Shown: piece after piece, positions 1-7,606 of the stretch
Layout: every line of letters begins with the position of its first letter
How positions within the stretch are numbered: the stretch's first letter is position 1
Source: JBFLVQ01 sp040758525
GTDB lineage: Bacteria; Acidobacteriota; Blastocatellia; Chloracidobacteriales; JADJPF01
Length of the DNA: 26,179 bases
Assembly: GCA_040758525.1 (NCBI GenBank)
Contig: JBFLVQ010000050.1
Coordinates: 1 to 26,179 of the forward strand
Reading direction: 5' to 3'
Made by a program: the position numbers and the translations under genes
Notes under the pieces: generated by a model
Database searches by the model: none
The model's input: the letters and a program-made list of their open reading frames with translations, nothing else
What the model was told of the DNA's origin: nothing

Positions 1-216
1 ACCGGGTCTTGAGGGAGGTTTGCAAAGATATCAGAGCTGAGTAGTTGTTATTGAATCTGCCAAAAGGTCGCTAATTAATTTCCGCATCTTTATAAAAAAT
101 TTACCCGCTCTTTAAGACTTCCTTATTTTCTTTTGGTACAGTTAATTAGTGAAAGCAATATGTCTTAATTGTTGATTGTTAGCATTGTGCATCCATTAGC
201 AATTTAAGGCATAAAG
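1..216. other. Left-edge non-coding stretch before the riboswitch
   Basis: No gene can be supported here. Two frames read 13 codons from the window edge before a stop (TGA at 38-40 in one, TAG at 42-44 in the other), so the end of an upstream gene may lie within the first 45 bases, but which frame is used cannot be told. The rest is AT-rich and should hold the promoter of the riboswitch-led K+ operon. I found no convincing -35/-10 pair. Confidence 0.4.
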
Positions 217-375
217 AATTTGTCAGCCGAATCTATCTTAAAGATGGAGCGGGGGAACCAGACTGTAGAACGTATTTAGCGTGCTACAAAGGGGCGAATT
301 CAAGCAGTAAGTCTTGATAGAGCACTTCCAAGCTCAAGCCCGTCAGCTAACCTCGTAGGCAAATTTGGAAGGGAC
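217..375 (+). promoter_or_regulatory. c-di-AMP riboswitch aptamer (ydaO-yuaA class)
   Basis: The conserved blocks of the ydaO/c-di-AMP aptamer appear in order: GCCGAATC (226-233), GGAGCGGGGGAACCA (246-260), GGGGCGAATTC (291-301), CCCGTCAGCTAACCTCGTAGGC (339-360, given as its key core GTCAGCTAACC plus GTAGGC) and GGAAGGGA (367-374). The P1 helix can close by GCC 226-228 with GGC 358-360, extended by a bulged TTTAA/AAATT-like pairing (217-221 with 361-365). Known biology: this class binds cyclic di-AMP and usually turns off K+ uptake or cell-wall genes when c-di-AMP is high. Here it precedes a porin-Kdp operon, which fits K+ control. Recognition is by motif recall, not a covariance search. Confidence 0.93.
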
Positions 376-411
376 TTATGTCCGCCAGGACCATCAAGAC
401 TGTTAGTCTTT
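376..411 (+). promoter_or_regulatory. Candidate riboswitch expression platform
   Basis: Just after the aptamer lie mutually exclusive pairings. AAGACT (396-401) can form a hairpin with AGTCTT (405-410). But ATCAAGAC (393-400) is also a perfect 8-base complement of GTCTTGAT (311-318) inside the aptamer. Closer in, GGAC (372-375), GTCC (380-383) and GGAC (388-391) are alternative partners. This is what a ligand-controlled switch would need. The hairpin has only a short T run behind it, so it is weak as an intrinsic terminator. Function is inferred. Confidence 0.4.
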
Positions 412-489
412 CCATTTACCTATTCACTAACGCATCCTGCGCTAATTTTCTCTTCCTGACTCTAACATCAAATTGTGAAGGTTTAACCT

Positions 490-1962
490 ATGCAAATTAT
501 TAAAAGCGTAGTGTGTAAAATCATTATCTTTCTAGCATTAATTATTTTCTTTGCCATTGGTAGAAACGCTATAGCGCAAGAAGTCAATAACAATCAACCT
601 AACGAGAGGGTAGCCTCGATTACAAATGCTGATTCAAGAAGATTGCCTCGCTTAACTGAACCAAGCGAGCGTGAGCGAATCTTGCTTGAGCGTATTGAAC
701 TGCTGGAAAAAAGACTGGCTAAGTTAGAAGAGCGTTTTGAAGCTAAGAGAGTTAATGAAGAAGTTGGCACTACTACAGCAGTGTTACCACCCAGTCAAAA
801 AGAGCTTGATGGTGTTAAGACAGTCAGCAATGGTATTGAAACTGAGGATAGAAGAGTTCTTGATTTCTTTCGTAACACAACCATTAATCTGACACTAGAT
901 GGTTATTATGGTTATAACTTTAATCGTCCTGTAGGCCGTGTAAATCTACTACGCGCTTATGATGTAATAAGCAACAGTTTCAGTCTCAATCAAGCAGGGT
1001 TGGTTATTGAGCATGCCCCTAATGTCGAAGCCGGTCGTCGTTTTGGCGCACGGCTTGATTTGATGTATGGGCAGGCGCCCGAATCGTCACAAGGCAATCC
1101 TAACAATGAACTACGACCACAAGCTTTTCGCAATATCTTTCAGGCTTATGGCACATATGTGTTACCGATAGGCAGGGGATTAACTGTCGATTTTGGCAAA
1201 TTCTCCAGTTCACTAGGACTGGAAGGTACATATACAAAAGATCAGATCAACTATACACGCTCACTGCTTTTCAATGTGCTGCCATTCTATCACTTTGGCT
1301 TTCGCGCGACTTACCATCTCAATGATCGTTTCACAATGACGCATTGGTTGGTTAATGGAATTAATCAAAGCGAAGATTTTAATGGATTCAAATCACAGGC
1401 GCTGATCTTAAATATCAAACCAGTGAAATCGATATCACTAAATCTCAATTATTACACAGGGTTGGAGAGTCGGGACAGTAATCCTATCCTTAATCCAGGT
1501 TTTCCCACCCTGCCTACAGATGCGATCAGACCCGTACCAAGGGGCCGTACACATATCCTAGATAGTTATTTTACCTGGACAGTGAATGATAAATTAACGA
1601 TCGCAGGTGAAGGCGATTATGTCATCACAAGAACATTCCCCAACTCCGCACCAGTGCATATTACTGGTGGTGCTGCTTATCTACGATATCAATTTACTCC
1701 AAAGTTTGCATTGGCTACACGTGGTGAGTATGTCTCCGATCGCAATGGTCTTTTTAGTGGTGTTTCACAATCCCTTAAAGAGATTACATTGACGGCTGAA
1801 TATAAAGCTGCGTATGGGTTTCTTGTACGTGCCGAATATCGACGCGACTTTTCTAATCAACCATTCTTCCTCACTAGCCAGCCTGGATTGTTAAAGAAAG
1901 AGCAGAACACTGCCACGATAGGTCTGGTTTGGTGGTTCGGACGTAAGTCAGGCTCATGGTAA
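490..1962 (+). CDS. Outer-membrane beta-barrel porin (BBP2/OmpL-like) of the Kdp locus
   Basis: A 490-residue protein with an N-terminal signal peptide (hydrophobic core about residues 10-27, likely cleavage after AIA near residue 29). A charged coiled-coil segment follows at about 58-86 (ERERILLERIELLEKRLAKL). From about 130 onward there are alternating aromatic/polar strands typical of a beta-barrel, ending in GLVWWFG and a terminal tryptophan, as expected for outer-membrane insertion. It resembles the putative beta-barrel porin-2 (DUF1597) family. An SD-like GAAGG lies 9 bases before the ATG. It is the first gene after the c-di-AMP riboswitch, so it probably supplies K+ passage across the outer membrane to the Kdp pump; that role is inference. 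Family placement is from general features, so moderate certainty. Confidence 0.8.
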   Translation: MQIIKSVVCKIIIFLALIIFFAIGRNAIAQEVNNNQPNERVASITNADSRRLPRLTEPSERERILLERIELLEKRLAKLEERFEAKRVNEEVGTTTAVLPPSQKELDGVKTVSNGIETEDRRVLDFFRNTTINLTLDGYYGYNFNRPVGRVNLLRAYDVISNSFSLNQAGLVIEHAPNVEAGRRFGARLDLMYGQAPESSQGNPNNELRPQAFRNIFQAYGTYVLPIGRGLTVDFGKFSSSLGLEGTYTKDQINYTRSLLFNVLPFYHFGFRATYHLNDRFTMTHWLVNGINQSEDFNGFKSQALILNIKPVKSISLNLNYYTGLESRDSNPILNPGFPTLPTDAIRPVPRGRTHILDSYFTWTVNDKLTIAGEGDYVITRTFPNSAPVHITGGAAYLRYQFTPKFALATRGEYVSDRNGLFSGVSQSLKEITLTAEYKAAYGFLVRAEYRRDFSNQPFFLTSQPGLLKKEQNTATIGLVWWFGRKSGSW

Positions 1963-1996
1963 GTACTAATGAAAGTATTATAGATTGGAAGCAAGT

Positions 1997-2341
1997 ATGG
2001 ACGACCTGAAGATCAAATTTGAGTCATCGCCTAAGCGTTGTGAGATATGCCATCAATCGGATCTCTTCAATGCGCAAGCTAATCTCTGTTTGCGTTGTGC
2101 AGCGCTCAATCTTGAGCAAGAGCATGCGTTAAAGGAAAAGAAGCGCTCTCTCGATTATATAGATATTGGTTTAATCCTAGGAGCAATGGGCGGAGCGATA
2201 ACTGGAATAGTAGGCGATATTGTTAAAGGCTTTTCTCTCTTCCAATCTTCCTCATATTGGGGGATTGCTGGACTAACAATGGTTGGGGCAATCTGGGGAG
2301 CAATTACTGGTGCTGGAATTAAGCGCCTGCGGAAATACTAA
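1997..2341 (+). CDS. Zinc-ribbon, two-helix membrane protein of unknown function
   Basis: A 114-residue protein. C15-x2-C18 and C31-x2-C34 form a likely zinc-ribbon knuckle pair. After a short charged linker come two glycine-rich hydrophobic segments (about 54-76, GLILGAMGGAITGIVG, and 84-108, GIAGLTMVGAIWGAITGAG) that look like glycine-zipper transmembrane helices. I chose ATG 1997 because GGAAG (1987-1991) sits 5 bases upstream; the in-frame TTG at 1985 overlaps that site. It lies between the porin and the small Kdp genes, spaced 34 and 29 bases from its neighbours, so it is probably co-transcribed. I do not recognise the family; a role in assembling or sensing for the K+ system is speculative. 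Confidence 0.7.
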   Translation: MDDLKIKFESSPKRCEICHQSDLFNAQANLCLRCAALNLEQEHALKEKKRSLDYIDIGLILGAMGGAITGIVGDIVKGFSLFQSSSYWGIAGLTMVGAIWGAITGAGIKRLRKY

Positions 2342-2370
2342 CAGGAGTATTAGAGACAAGAGGAGACAGT

Positions 2371-2454
2371 ATGTTGGATCTAGTTTTTATCATATTAGTA
2401 ATCGGTTTCTTTCTGTTCTTGCTCTGGTATGTGCGCGCTTGTGAGCGAATGTAG
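2371..2454 (+). CDS. 27-residue Kdp-associated membrane peptide (YVRACERM type)
   Basis: A tiny gene: one hydrophobic helix (LDLVFIILVIGFFLFLLWYV, residues 2-21) followed by a short basic/cysteine tail, RACERM. AGGAGA (2361-2366) lies 4 bases before the ATG, a strong site. From memory, short single-helix proteins ending in a YV-x-x-C-x-R-L-like tail often sit just before kdpF in kdp operons of several phyla, and this one fits that pattern. It probably stays in the inner membrane with the Kdp complex; its function is unknown. The stop TAG is followed immediately by the ATG of the next ORF, suggesting translational coupling. Confidence 0.75.
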   Translation: MLDLVFIILVIGFFLFLLWYVRACERM

Positions 2455-2832
2455 ATGAGTATCAAGGCTAGCAATATGTTCATCATGGTATTTTTTTTCA
2501 TTGCCCTCATCTATGCCCGTTATTTGCGCTGGCGTGATCTGAAAGCATTGGGAGAAATGTTCAACAAGAAGAAGCCAGATTTGAGATTAATTAAAAGCGA
2601 CTTGTCACCATTGCTAGAGGGATCGGCAATAAGCAATGAATACGAATTTGACAAAGGAGCGAACTGTGAACTGGGAGTATGTGATCGGAGCTTTAATAAC
2701 CATTGGTCTACTAGCTTATCTACTAGTCGCTTTGCTGAAGCCGGAGAAGTTTTGACAGATGATTCTGATAGTCAGACTTCTGTTGCAGAGCAGCAAAAGT
2801 TAAGCGATGAAATGTTCTCCTGGCAAAGTTGA
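2455..2832 (+). CDS. Putative single-helix membrane protein overlapping kdpF
   Basis: A 125-codon open frame starting at the base after the previous TAG. Its N-terminus carries a hydrophobic helix (about residues 8-22, MFIMVFFFIALIYAR) followed by a basic, then acidic, polar tail rich in Ser, Glu and Asp. It ends 25 bases before kdpA. No strong SD of its own is visible, so expression would rely on coupling with the 27-residue gene. The kdpF gene lies wholly inside it in another frame (2666-2755), so residues about 71-100 are constrained by kdpF. It is unrecognised. The open frame is long for chance in this composition, but the C-terminal half may be incidental. Confidence 0.45.
   Translation: MSIKASNMFIMVFFFIALIYARYLRWRDLKALGEMFNKKKPDLRLIKSDLSPLLEGSAISNEYEFDKGANCELGVCDRSFNNHWSTSLSTSRFAEAGEVLTDDSDSQTSVAEQQKLSDEMFSWQS
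2666..2755 (+). CDS. kdpF: K+-transporting ATPase subunit KdpF
   Basis: A 29-residue single-helix peptide: N-terminal NWEYVIG, hydrophobic core GALITIGLLAYLLVALL, and the hallmark C-terminal KPEKF. Length and the YLLVALLKPE motif match the KdpF family, the small stabilising subunit of the inner-membrane KdpFABC complex. It starts with GTG, with AGGAG (2655-2659) 6 bases upstream, which decides the start. It is nested entirely within a longer ORF (2455-2832) in a different frame. About 100 bases separate it from kdpA, longer than the usual tight kdpF-kdpA junction, which fits the overlapping gene running on to 2832. Confidence 0.93.
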   Translation: MNWEYVIGALITIGLLAYLLVALLKPEKF

Positions 2833-2857
2833 TATGTGAATTGATAAGGATCTGTTT

Positions 2858-4639
2858 ATGACAGCTAATGGTTTTCTTCAGCTTGCAATATTCTGTTTAG
2901 CGGTATTTGTCTTCACTAAGCCTCTTGGCATATATATGGCAAAAATATTTAATCGTGAACAGACATTACTTAGCAAACTAATTGATCCGATTGAAAGGTT
3001 AATCTACAAGATCTGTCGAGTAGATGATAAAGAGGAACAACACTGGACTGTATATGCAGCCTCGATGCTTGTGTTCAGTCTTATCAGCCTGTTAGTTCTA
3101 TATGGCTTACAACGATTACAATTCTATTTGCCACTAAACCCACAGCAATTTTCTGGTGTTGCGCCAGATCTAGCATTCAATACAGCGGTCAGTTTTACTA
3201 CCAATACTAACTGGCAAGCCTATTCTGGTGAATCAACCATGAGTTACTTTGTGCAAATGGCAGGGCTTGCCTTTCATAACTTTACCTCTGCTGCGGTTGG
3301 CATTGCATTGGCAATAGCTTTCATACGTGGTATTGCTCGACGCGAAGCCAAAACTATTGGAAATTTTTGGGTAGATTTAACGCGCTGTACACTCTATTTG
3401 CCGTTGCCGCTTTGTATAATCGGCGCGCTCTTTCTTATCTCTCAAGGTGTAGTTCAAAACTTTGATCCATACACTAAAGCCGCACTGATTGAGCCACAGC
3501 AAGTTGAAAAGACTGGCGAGAATGGTGAAAAGATTAGGGAAACTGTTACTGAGCAAGTTATTGCTCAAGGACCGGTAGCATCTCAAGAGATCATTAAAGA
3601 GTTAGGCACAAATGGTGGAGGTTTTTTTAACGCCAACTCTGCACATCCATTTGAGAATCCTACACCATTATCAAATTTCATTGAGATGGTCTGCATTTTC
3701 CTGATACCAGCAGGTCTTACCTACACACTGGGAAAGATGACAGGAAATCAGAAACATGGTTGGGCTGTCTTTGCTGCTATGGCGATACTTTTCCTGGTTG
3801 GTTTTTTTGTTGTCTACTATTTTGAGGCACAAGGTAATCCTATCTTCAATCAGTTTGGGGTAACACAAGCGACAAACAACATGCAGTCTGGTGGCAATAT
3901 GGAAGGTAAGGAGGTGCGATTCGGGATAATGAATTCTGCGCTCTTTGCTACCGCAACAACAGACGCTTCTTGCGGGGCAATAAACTCCTGGCACGATTCA
4001 TTCACTCCATTGGGAGGAATGATTCCGCTACTTAATATCATGCTTGGCGAAGTGATCTTTGGTGGAGTAGGCGCAGGAATGTATGGCATGTTAGTTATGG
4101 TAGTACTAACTGTCTTTATTGCCGGACTAATGGTAGGCCGCACGCCGGAATATTTAGGCAAAAAGATTGAAGCAAAAGAGGTGAAGATGGCTATGCTCTA
4201 TGCCCTTGTCTTTGCCTTTATGATCCTGGTCTTCTCTGCCTGGTCTAGTGTTGCGACAGAGTATGGCGCATCGAAGATCAACAACAATGGCCCACACGGG
4301 CTATCAGAGATTGTTTATGCCTATACATCAGCAACTGGTAACAATGGTTCGGCCTTTGCTGGTATCACAGTAAATTCGCTCTGGTATAACACTACGCTAG
4401 GGCTGGCGATGTTGGTTGGTAGATTTCTCATGATTATTCCAATGCTGGGAATTGCTGGCAGTTTAGCAGCGAAAAAGATTGTACCGCCGTCTGAAGGAAC
4501 ATTTCCTGTTCATACGCCACTCTTTGTCGTTCTGCTTATAGGCGTAATACTGATTGTTGGTGCGTTAACGTTCTTTCCCATGCTTTCACTAGGACCAATC
4601 GTAGAATATTTTTTGCTGAAAGCAGGAACTCTGTTTTGA
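2858..4639 (+). CDS. kdpA: K+-transporting ATPase subunit KdpA
   Basis: The K+-selective channel-like subunit of KdpFABC, an inner-membrane protein of the potassium-transporter superfamily. At 593 residues it is slightly longer than the Escherichia coli protein. The four selectivity-filter loops are visible: TTNTNWQAYSGE (about residue 114), GTNGGGFFNANSAHP (about 250), ATTDASCGAINS (about 366) and ATGNNGSAFAG (about 493), separated by hydrophobic helices. N-terminal FTKPLGIYMAKIF is also typical. ATAAGGA (2844-2850) precedes the ATG by 7 bases. It follows kdpF and lies 42 bases upstream of the kdpB start, in the usual F-A-B-C order. Confidence 0.98.
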   Translation: MTANGFLQLAIFCLAVFVFTKPLGIYMAKIFNREQTLLSKLIDPIERLIYKICRVDDKEEQHWTVYAASMLVFSLISLLVLYGLQRLQFYLPLNPQQFSGVAPDLAFNTAVSFTTNTNWQAYSGESTMSYFVQMAGLAFHNFTSAAVGIALAIAFIRGIARREAKTIGNFWVDLTRCTLYLPLPLCIIGALFLISQGVVQNFDPYTKAALIEPQQVEKTGENGEKIRETVTEQVIAQGPVASQEIIKELGTNGGGFFNANSAHPFENPTPLSNFIEMVCIFLIPAGLTYTLGKMTGNQKHGWAVFAAMAILFLVGFFVVYYFEAQGNPIFNQFGVTQATNNMQSGGNMEGKEVRFGIMNSALFATATTDASCGAINSWHDSFTPLGGMIPLLNIMLGEVIFGGVGAGMYGMLVMVVLTVFIAGLMVGRTPEYLGKKIEAKEVKMAMLYALVFAFMILVFSAWSSVATEYGASKINNNGPHGLSEIVYAYTSATGNNGSAFAGITVNSLWYNTTLGLAMLVGRFLMIIPMLGIAGSLAAKKIVPPSEGTFPVHTPLFVVLLIGVILIVGALTFFPMLSLGPIVEYFLLKAGTLF

Positions 4640-4681
4640 GTTTATCCTTTGGTAAATGGCGTAAGGAAAGTTGAGAGTAAT

Positions 4682-6793
4682 ATGACAGAAAAAGCCAGAC
4701 CATTGTTTGAAGCAACAATAGTTAAACGTGCCATCAAAGATGCCTTCCTCAAACTCGATCCACGTTGGATGGCACGTAATCCAGTGATGTTTGTTGTAGA
4801 AGTAGGCAGTGTGCTAACAACATTGCTGGTACTGCGAGATATTTTTCAAGGCCAAACCACTAATCTCCTCTTCACAGTTCAAGTAACATTATGGTTATGG
4901 TTTACTGTGCTATTTGCAAATTTTGCTGAAGCAATGGCGGAAGGGCGTGGCAAAGCTCAGGCCGATACTTTAAGAAAGACAAAAACAGAGACGGTTGCCA
5001 ACCGTATTATTGGTGATGTTGGTCAGGGAGATAATGTTAAAACCGAAACTGTCGCTGCGCCAAAATTACGTAAAGGCGATATTGTAATTGTGCGAGCGGG
5101 AGAATTTATTCCTGGTGATGGTGAAGTGATCGAAGGTGTTTCATCAGTTGATGAATCGGCAATTACTGGAGAGAGCGCACCGGTAATACGCGAGTCGGGC
5201 GGCGATCGCTCGGCAGTGACAGGCGGCACCAAAGTTTTGTCGGACTGGATCAAAATACGTATCACATCAAATCCAGGCGAGACTTTTCTGGATCGTATGA
5301 TCGCCCTAGTAGAGGGTGCAGAACGGCAGAAAACTCCCAATGAGATCGCGCTCAATATATTACTGGCTGGCCTCACGATTATCTTTCTACTTGCGGTTGT
5401 CACACTGCTTCCTTATGCCATCTATAGTGTTCGTGCCGCCAATGATGCAGGTGGCTATGCTGCTACTGCTCCACCCTCAACAACAGTGCTAGTGGCGTTA
5501 CTGGTCTGTTTAATTCCCACCACGATTGGTGGGCTATTATCTGCAATTGGTATTGCTGGTATGGATCGATTGATTCAATACAACGTGCTAGCAATGAGTG
5601 GTCGAGCCGTAGAAGCAGCAGGAGATGTTAATACATTACTGCTTGATAAGACCGGCACAATCACACTGGGCAATCGACAAGCAGTAGAATTTGTTCCTAT
5701 GCCAGGTGTGGCTGAAGGAGATCTGGCAGATGCGGCACAACTCTCAAGCCTTTCCGATGAGACTCCCGAAGGCCGTTCCATTGTTGTGTTGGCGAAAACA
5801 AAATATGGCTTAAGAGGTCGCGAGCTTGCTGATCATCATGCGCACTTTATTCCTTTTACCGCACAAACCCGTATGTCAGGAGTTGATCTCAATGGTCGTT
5901 CAATCCGCAAAGGCGCTGCTGATGCTGTCACGACTTTTGTTAAATCTGTAGGTGGAGTTACGCCACCTGAATTGAAGCCTGCTGTTGAGCGTATCTCCAA
6001 CACAGGCGGAACACCACTAGTAGTTGCTGATCGTACTCGTGTGCTAGGCGTTATACATCTCAAGGATATCGTTAAAGGAGGAATGCGGGAACGATTTGAG
6101 CAACTTAGAAAGATGGGCATCAAGACAGTAATGATTACTGGAGATAATCCATTAACGGCAGCAGCAATTGCTCGTGAAGCTGGTGTTGATGATTTTCTTG
6201 CTGAAGCAAAACCACAAGATAAGATGGACCTAATTAAGCGAGAGCAGCATCAAGGCAAACTTGTAGCAATGACCGGCGATGGCACTAATGATGCTCCTGC
6301 TTTAGCCCAGGCCGATGTTGGTGTGGCAATGAATACTGGCACGATGGCAGCTAAAGAGGCCGGTAATATGGTTGATCTAGATTCGAATCCAACAAAGCTG
6401 ATAGAGATTGTTGAGATTGGAAAACAGTTATTGATGACGCGTGGCGCACTTACTACCTTCTCAATCGCTAATGATGTCGCGAAATACTTTGCCATCATCC
6501 CGGCAATGTTTTCTACTCTTTATGCTGTTAGTGGTAGTAATGGGCCATTAGCGGCTTTGAATATAATGAGATTGGCCACGCCAGAGTCAGCGATCCTCTC
6601 CGCAGTAATTTTTAATGCTTTAATTATTATTGCGCTTATTCCCTTAGCGCTGAAAGGCATTAAATATCGCCCTATGGGTGCGGCAGCAATACTAAGACGT
6701 AATATCCTCATCTATGGTTTAGGCGGTGTCATCATTCCATTCATAGGTATCAAGATAATCGATCTGATTATTGCGGCACTAGGATTGGCTTAA
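4682..6793 (+). CDS. kdpB: K+-transporting P-type ATPase subunit KdpB
   Basis: The ATP-hydrolysing P-type (class IA) subunit that energises K+ uptake through KdpA. With the ATG at 4682 it has 703 residues. Motifs: TGES at 162-165 in the actuator domain, whose serine corresponds to the inhibitory phosphorylation site known in E. coli KdpB; the phosphorylated aspartate in DKTGT (D322); and the hinge MTGDGTNDAP (530-539). The N-terminus FLKLDPRWMARNPVMFVVEVGS is typical of the family (shown only in part). An upstream in-frame TTG (4649) adds 11 residues but lacks an SD; GAGAG just before 4682 supports the ATG. All catalytic residues are intact. Confidence 0.98.
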   Translation: MTEKARPLFEATIVKRAIKDAFLKLDPRWMARNPVMFVVEVGSVLTTLLVLRDIFQGQTTNLLFTVQVTLWLWFTVLFANFAEAMAEGRGKAQADTLRKTKTETVANRIIGDVGQGDNVKTETVAAPKLRKGDIVIVRAGEFIPGDGEVIEGVSSVDESAITGESAPVIRESGGDRSAVTGGTKVLSDWIKIRITSNPGETFLDRMIALVEGAERQKTPNEIALNILLAGLTIIFLLAVVTLLPYAIYSVRAANDAGGYAATAPPSTTVLVALLVCLIPTTIGGLLSAIGIAGMDRLIQYNVLAMSGRAVEAAGDVNTLLLDKTGTITLGNRQAVEFVPMPGVAEGDLADAAQLSSLSDETPEGRSIVVLAKTKYGLRGRELADHHAHFIPFTAQTRMSGVDLNGRSIRKGAADAVTTFVKSVGGVTPPELKPAVERISNTGGTPLVVADRTRVLGVIHLKDIVKGGMRERFEQLRKMGIKTVMITGDNPLTAAAIAREAGVDDFLAEAKPQDKMDLIKREQHQGKLVAMTGDGTNDAPALAQADVGVAMNTGTMAAKEAGNMVDLDSNPTKLIEIVEIGKQLLMTRGALTTFSIANDVAKYFAIIPAMFSTLYAVSGSNGPLAALNIMRLATPESAILSAVIFNALIIIALIPLALKGIKYRPMGAAAILRRNILIYGLGGVIIPFIGIKIIDLIIAALGLA

Positions 6794-6808
6794 TAGAGCG
6801 AGGTGTTT

Positions 6809-7393
6809 ATGAGTTTTCTTAAGCAACTATTTCCTGCTTTAGCAATGACAATTGTATTGACGATTATTACCGGGATAATCTATCCCCTGGTAGTCACTGG
6901 TTTGGCCAATGTGATCTTCAAAGAAAAAGCGCAGGGCAGTCTTATTGCTAAAGATGGCAAGGTAATCGGTTCACGTTTGATTGGCCAGCCATTTCAAGGT
7001 GCAGGCTATTTTCATTCGCGGCCATCAGCAGCAGGCATTGGGTATGATGGTACCTCATCGGCGGGAACCAATTTGGCGCCGACCAGTAAAAGACTGATTA
7101 ATGGCGTAAAGGCTAGAACTGAAACCCGGCGCAGTGAGAATGCCAATACACCTATTCCAATCGATCTGGTTACTTCATCAGCTTCTGGGTTAGATCCTCA
7201 TATTACCCCAGCGGCAGCAGAATTCCAGATTTCCCGTGTAGCTCGTGAGCGTGGTATGCAAGAAGATCAACTAAGAAATATTGTTCAATCGTATACAGAA
7301 GGGAGGCAACTTGGGATCTTGGGTGAACCGCGAGTCAATGTGTTAGAACTAAATCTTGCGCTTGATGCTGCTCACCCTATACCTGGTCGGTGA
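6809..7393 (+). CDS. kdpC: K+-transporting ATPase subunit KdpC
   Basis: A 194-residue single-span subunit that associates with KdpB and promotes its nucleotide binding. One N-terminal transmembrane helix (about residues 8-30, with ITGIIYPLVVTGLA) precedes the periplasmic/exposed domain, with family signatures GSRLIGQPF, YFHSRPSAAG, GLDPHITPAAA and the C-terminal LGEPRVNVLELNLALD. GCGAGG (6798-6803) precedes the ATG at 6809; the in-frame GTG at 6803 overlaps it and is less likely. It lies 15 bases after kdpB, completing the pump operon. Nothing looks degenerate. Confidence 0.98.
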   Translation: MSFLKQLFPALAMTIVLTIITGIIYPLVVTGLANVIFKEKAQGSLIAKDGKVIGSRLIGQPFQGAGYFHSRPSAAGIGYDGTSSAGTNLAPTSKRLINGVKARTETRRSENANTPIPIDLVTSSASGLDPHITPAAAEFQISRVARERGMQEDQLRNIVQSYTEGRQLGILGEPRVNVLELNLALDAAHPIPGR

Positions 7394-7420
7394 TCAGGTT
7401 GATTCTGACTTATAAGCATT

Positions 7421-7589
7421 ATGAGTAGCCTGAAATATAAACTTACTCTCAGCTATGGTTTGCCGATAACAATCATATTTGTAGTTGCTGCTCTTGGCTC
7501 TTATTTTTGTCTGGCGGTTTACTGCTTATCTGACTGAGCCGATCTTGAAACGTAGATCATCAATGGGACCAGAACATAGATTGGCTTAA
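7421..7589 (+). pseudogene. Short broken membrane ORF between kdpC and kdpD (frameshift at a T run)
   Basis: From ATG 7421 a 38-codon frame gives a membrane-anchor-like N-terminus (SLKYKLTLSYGLPITIIFVV) and stops at TGA 7535-7537. Removing one T from the TTTTT run at 7503-7507 would join it to another open frame (VWRFTAYLTEPILKRRSSMG) ending at TAA 7587-7589, about 55 codons in all. The N-terminus recalls the first helix of HAMP-type sensor kinases, which in some relatives follow kdp genes, so this could be a kinase remnant. A genuine small membrane protein, a sequencing slip, or programmed frameshifting are alternatives. I see no good Shine-Dalgarno site. Confidence 0.35.
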
Positions 7590-7606
7590 TAAGAAGAAAG
7601 TTGCTT

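Noticed and set aside
5023..5403. Open frame of 126 codons opposite kdpB
   Set aside because: Antisense to a universally conserved P-type ATPase region; Ser/Thr/Pro-rich shadow composition.
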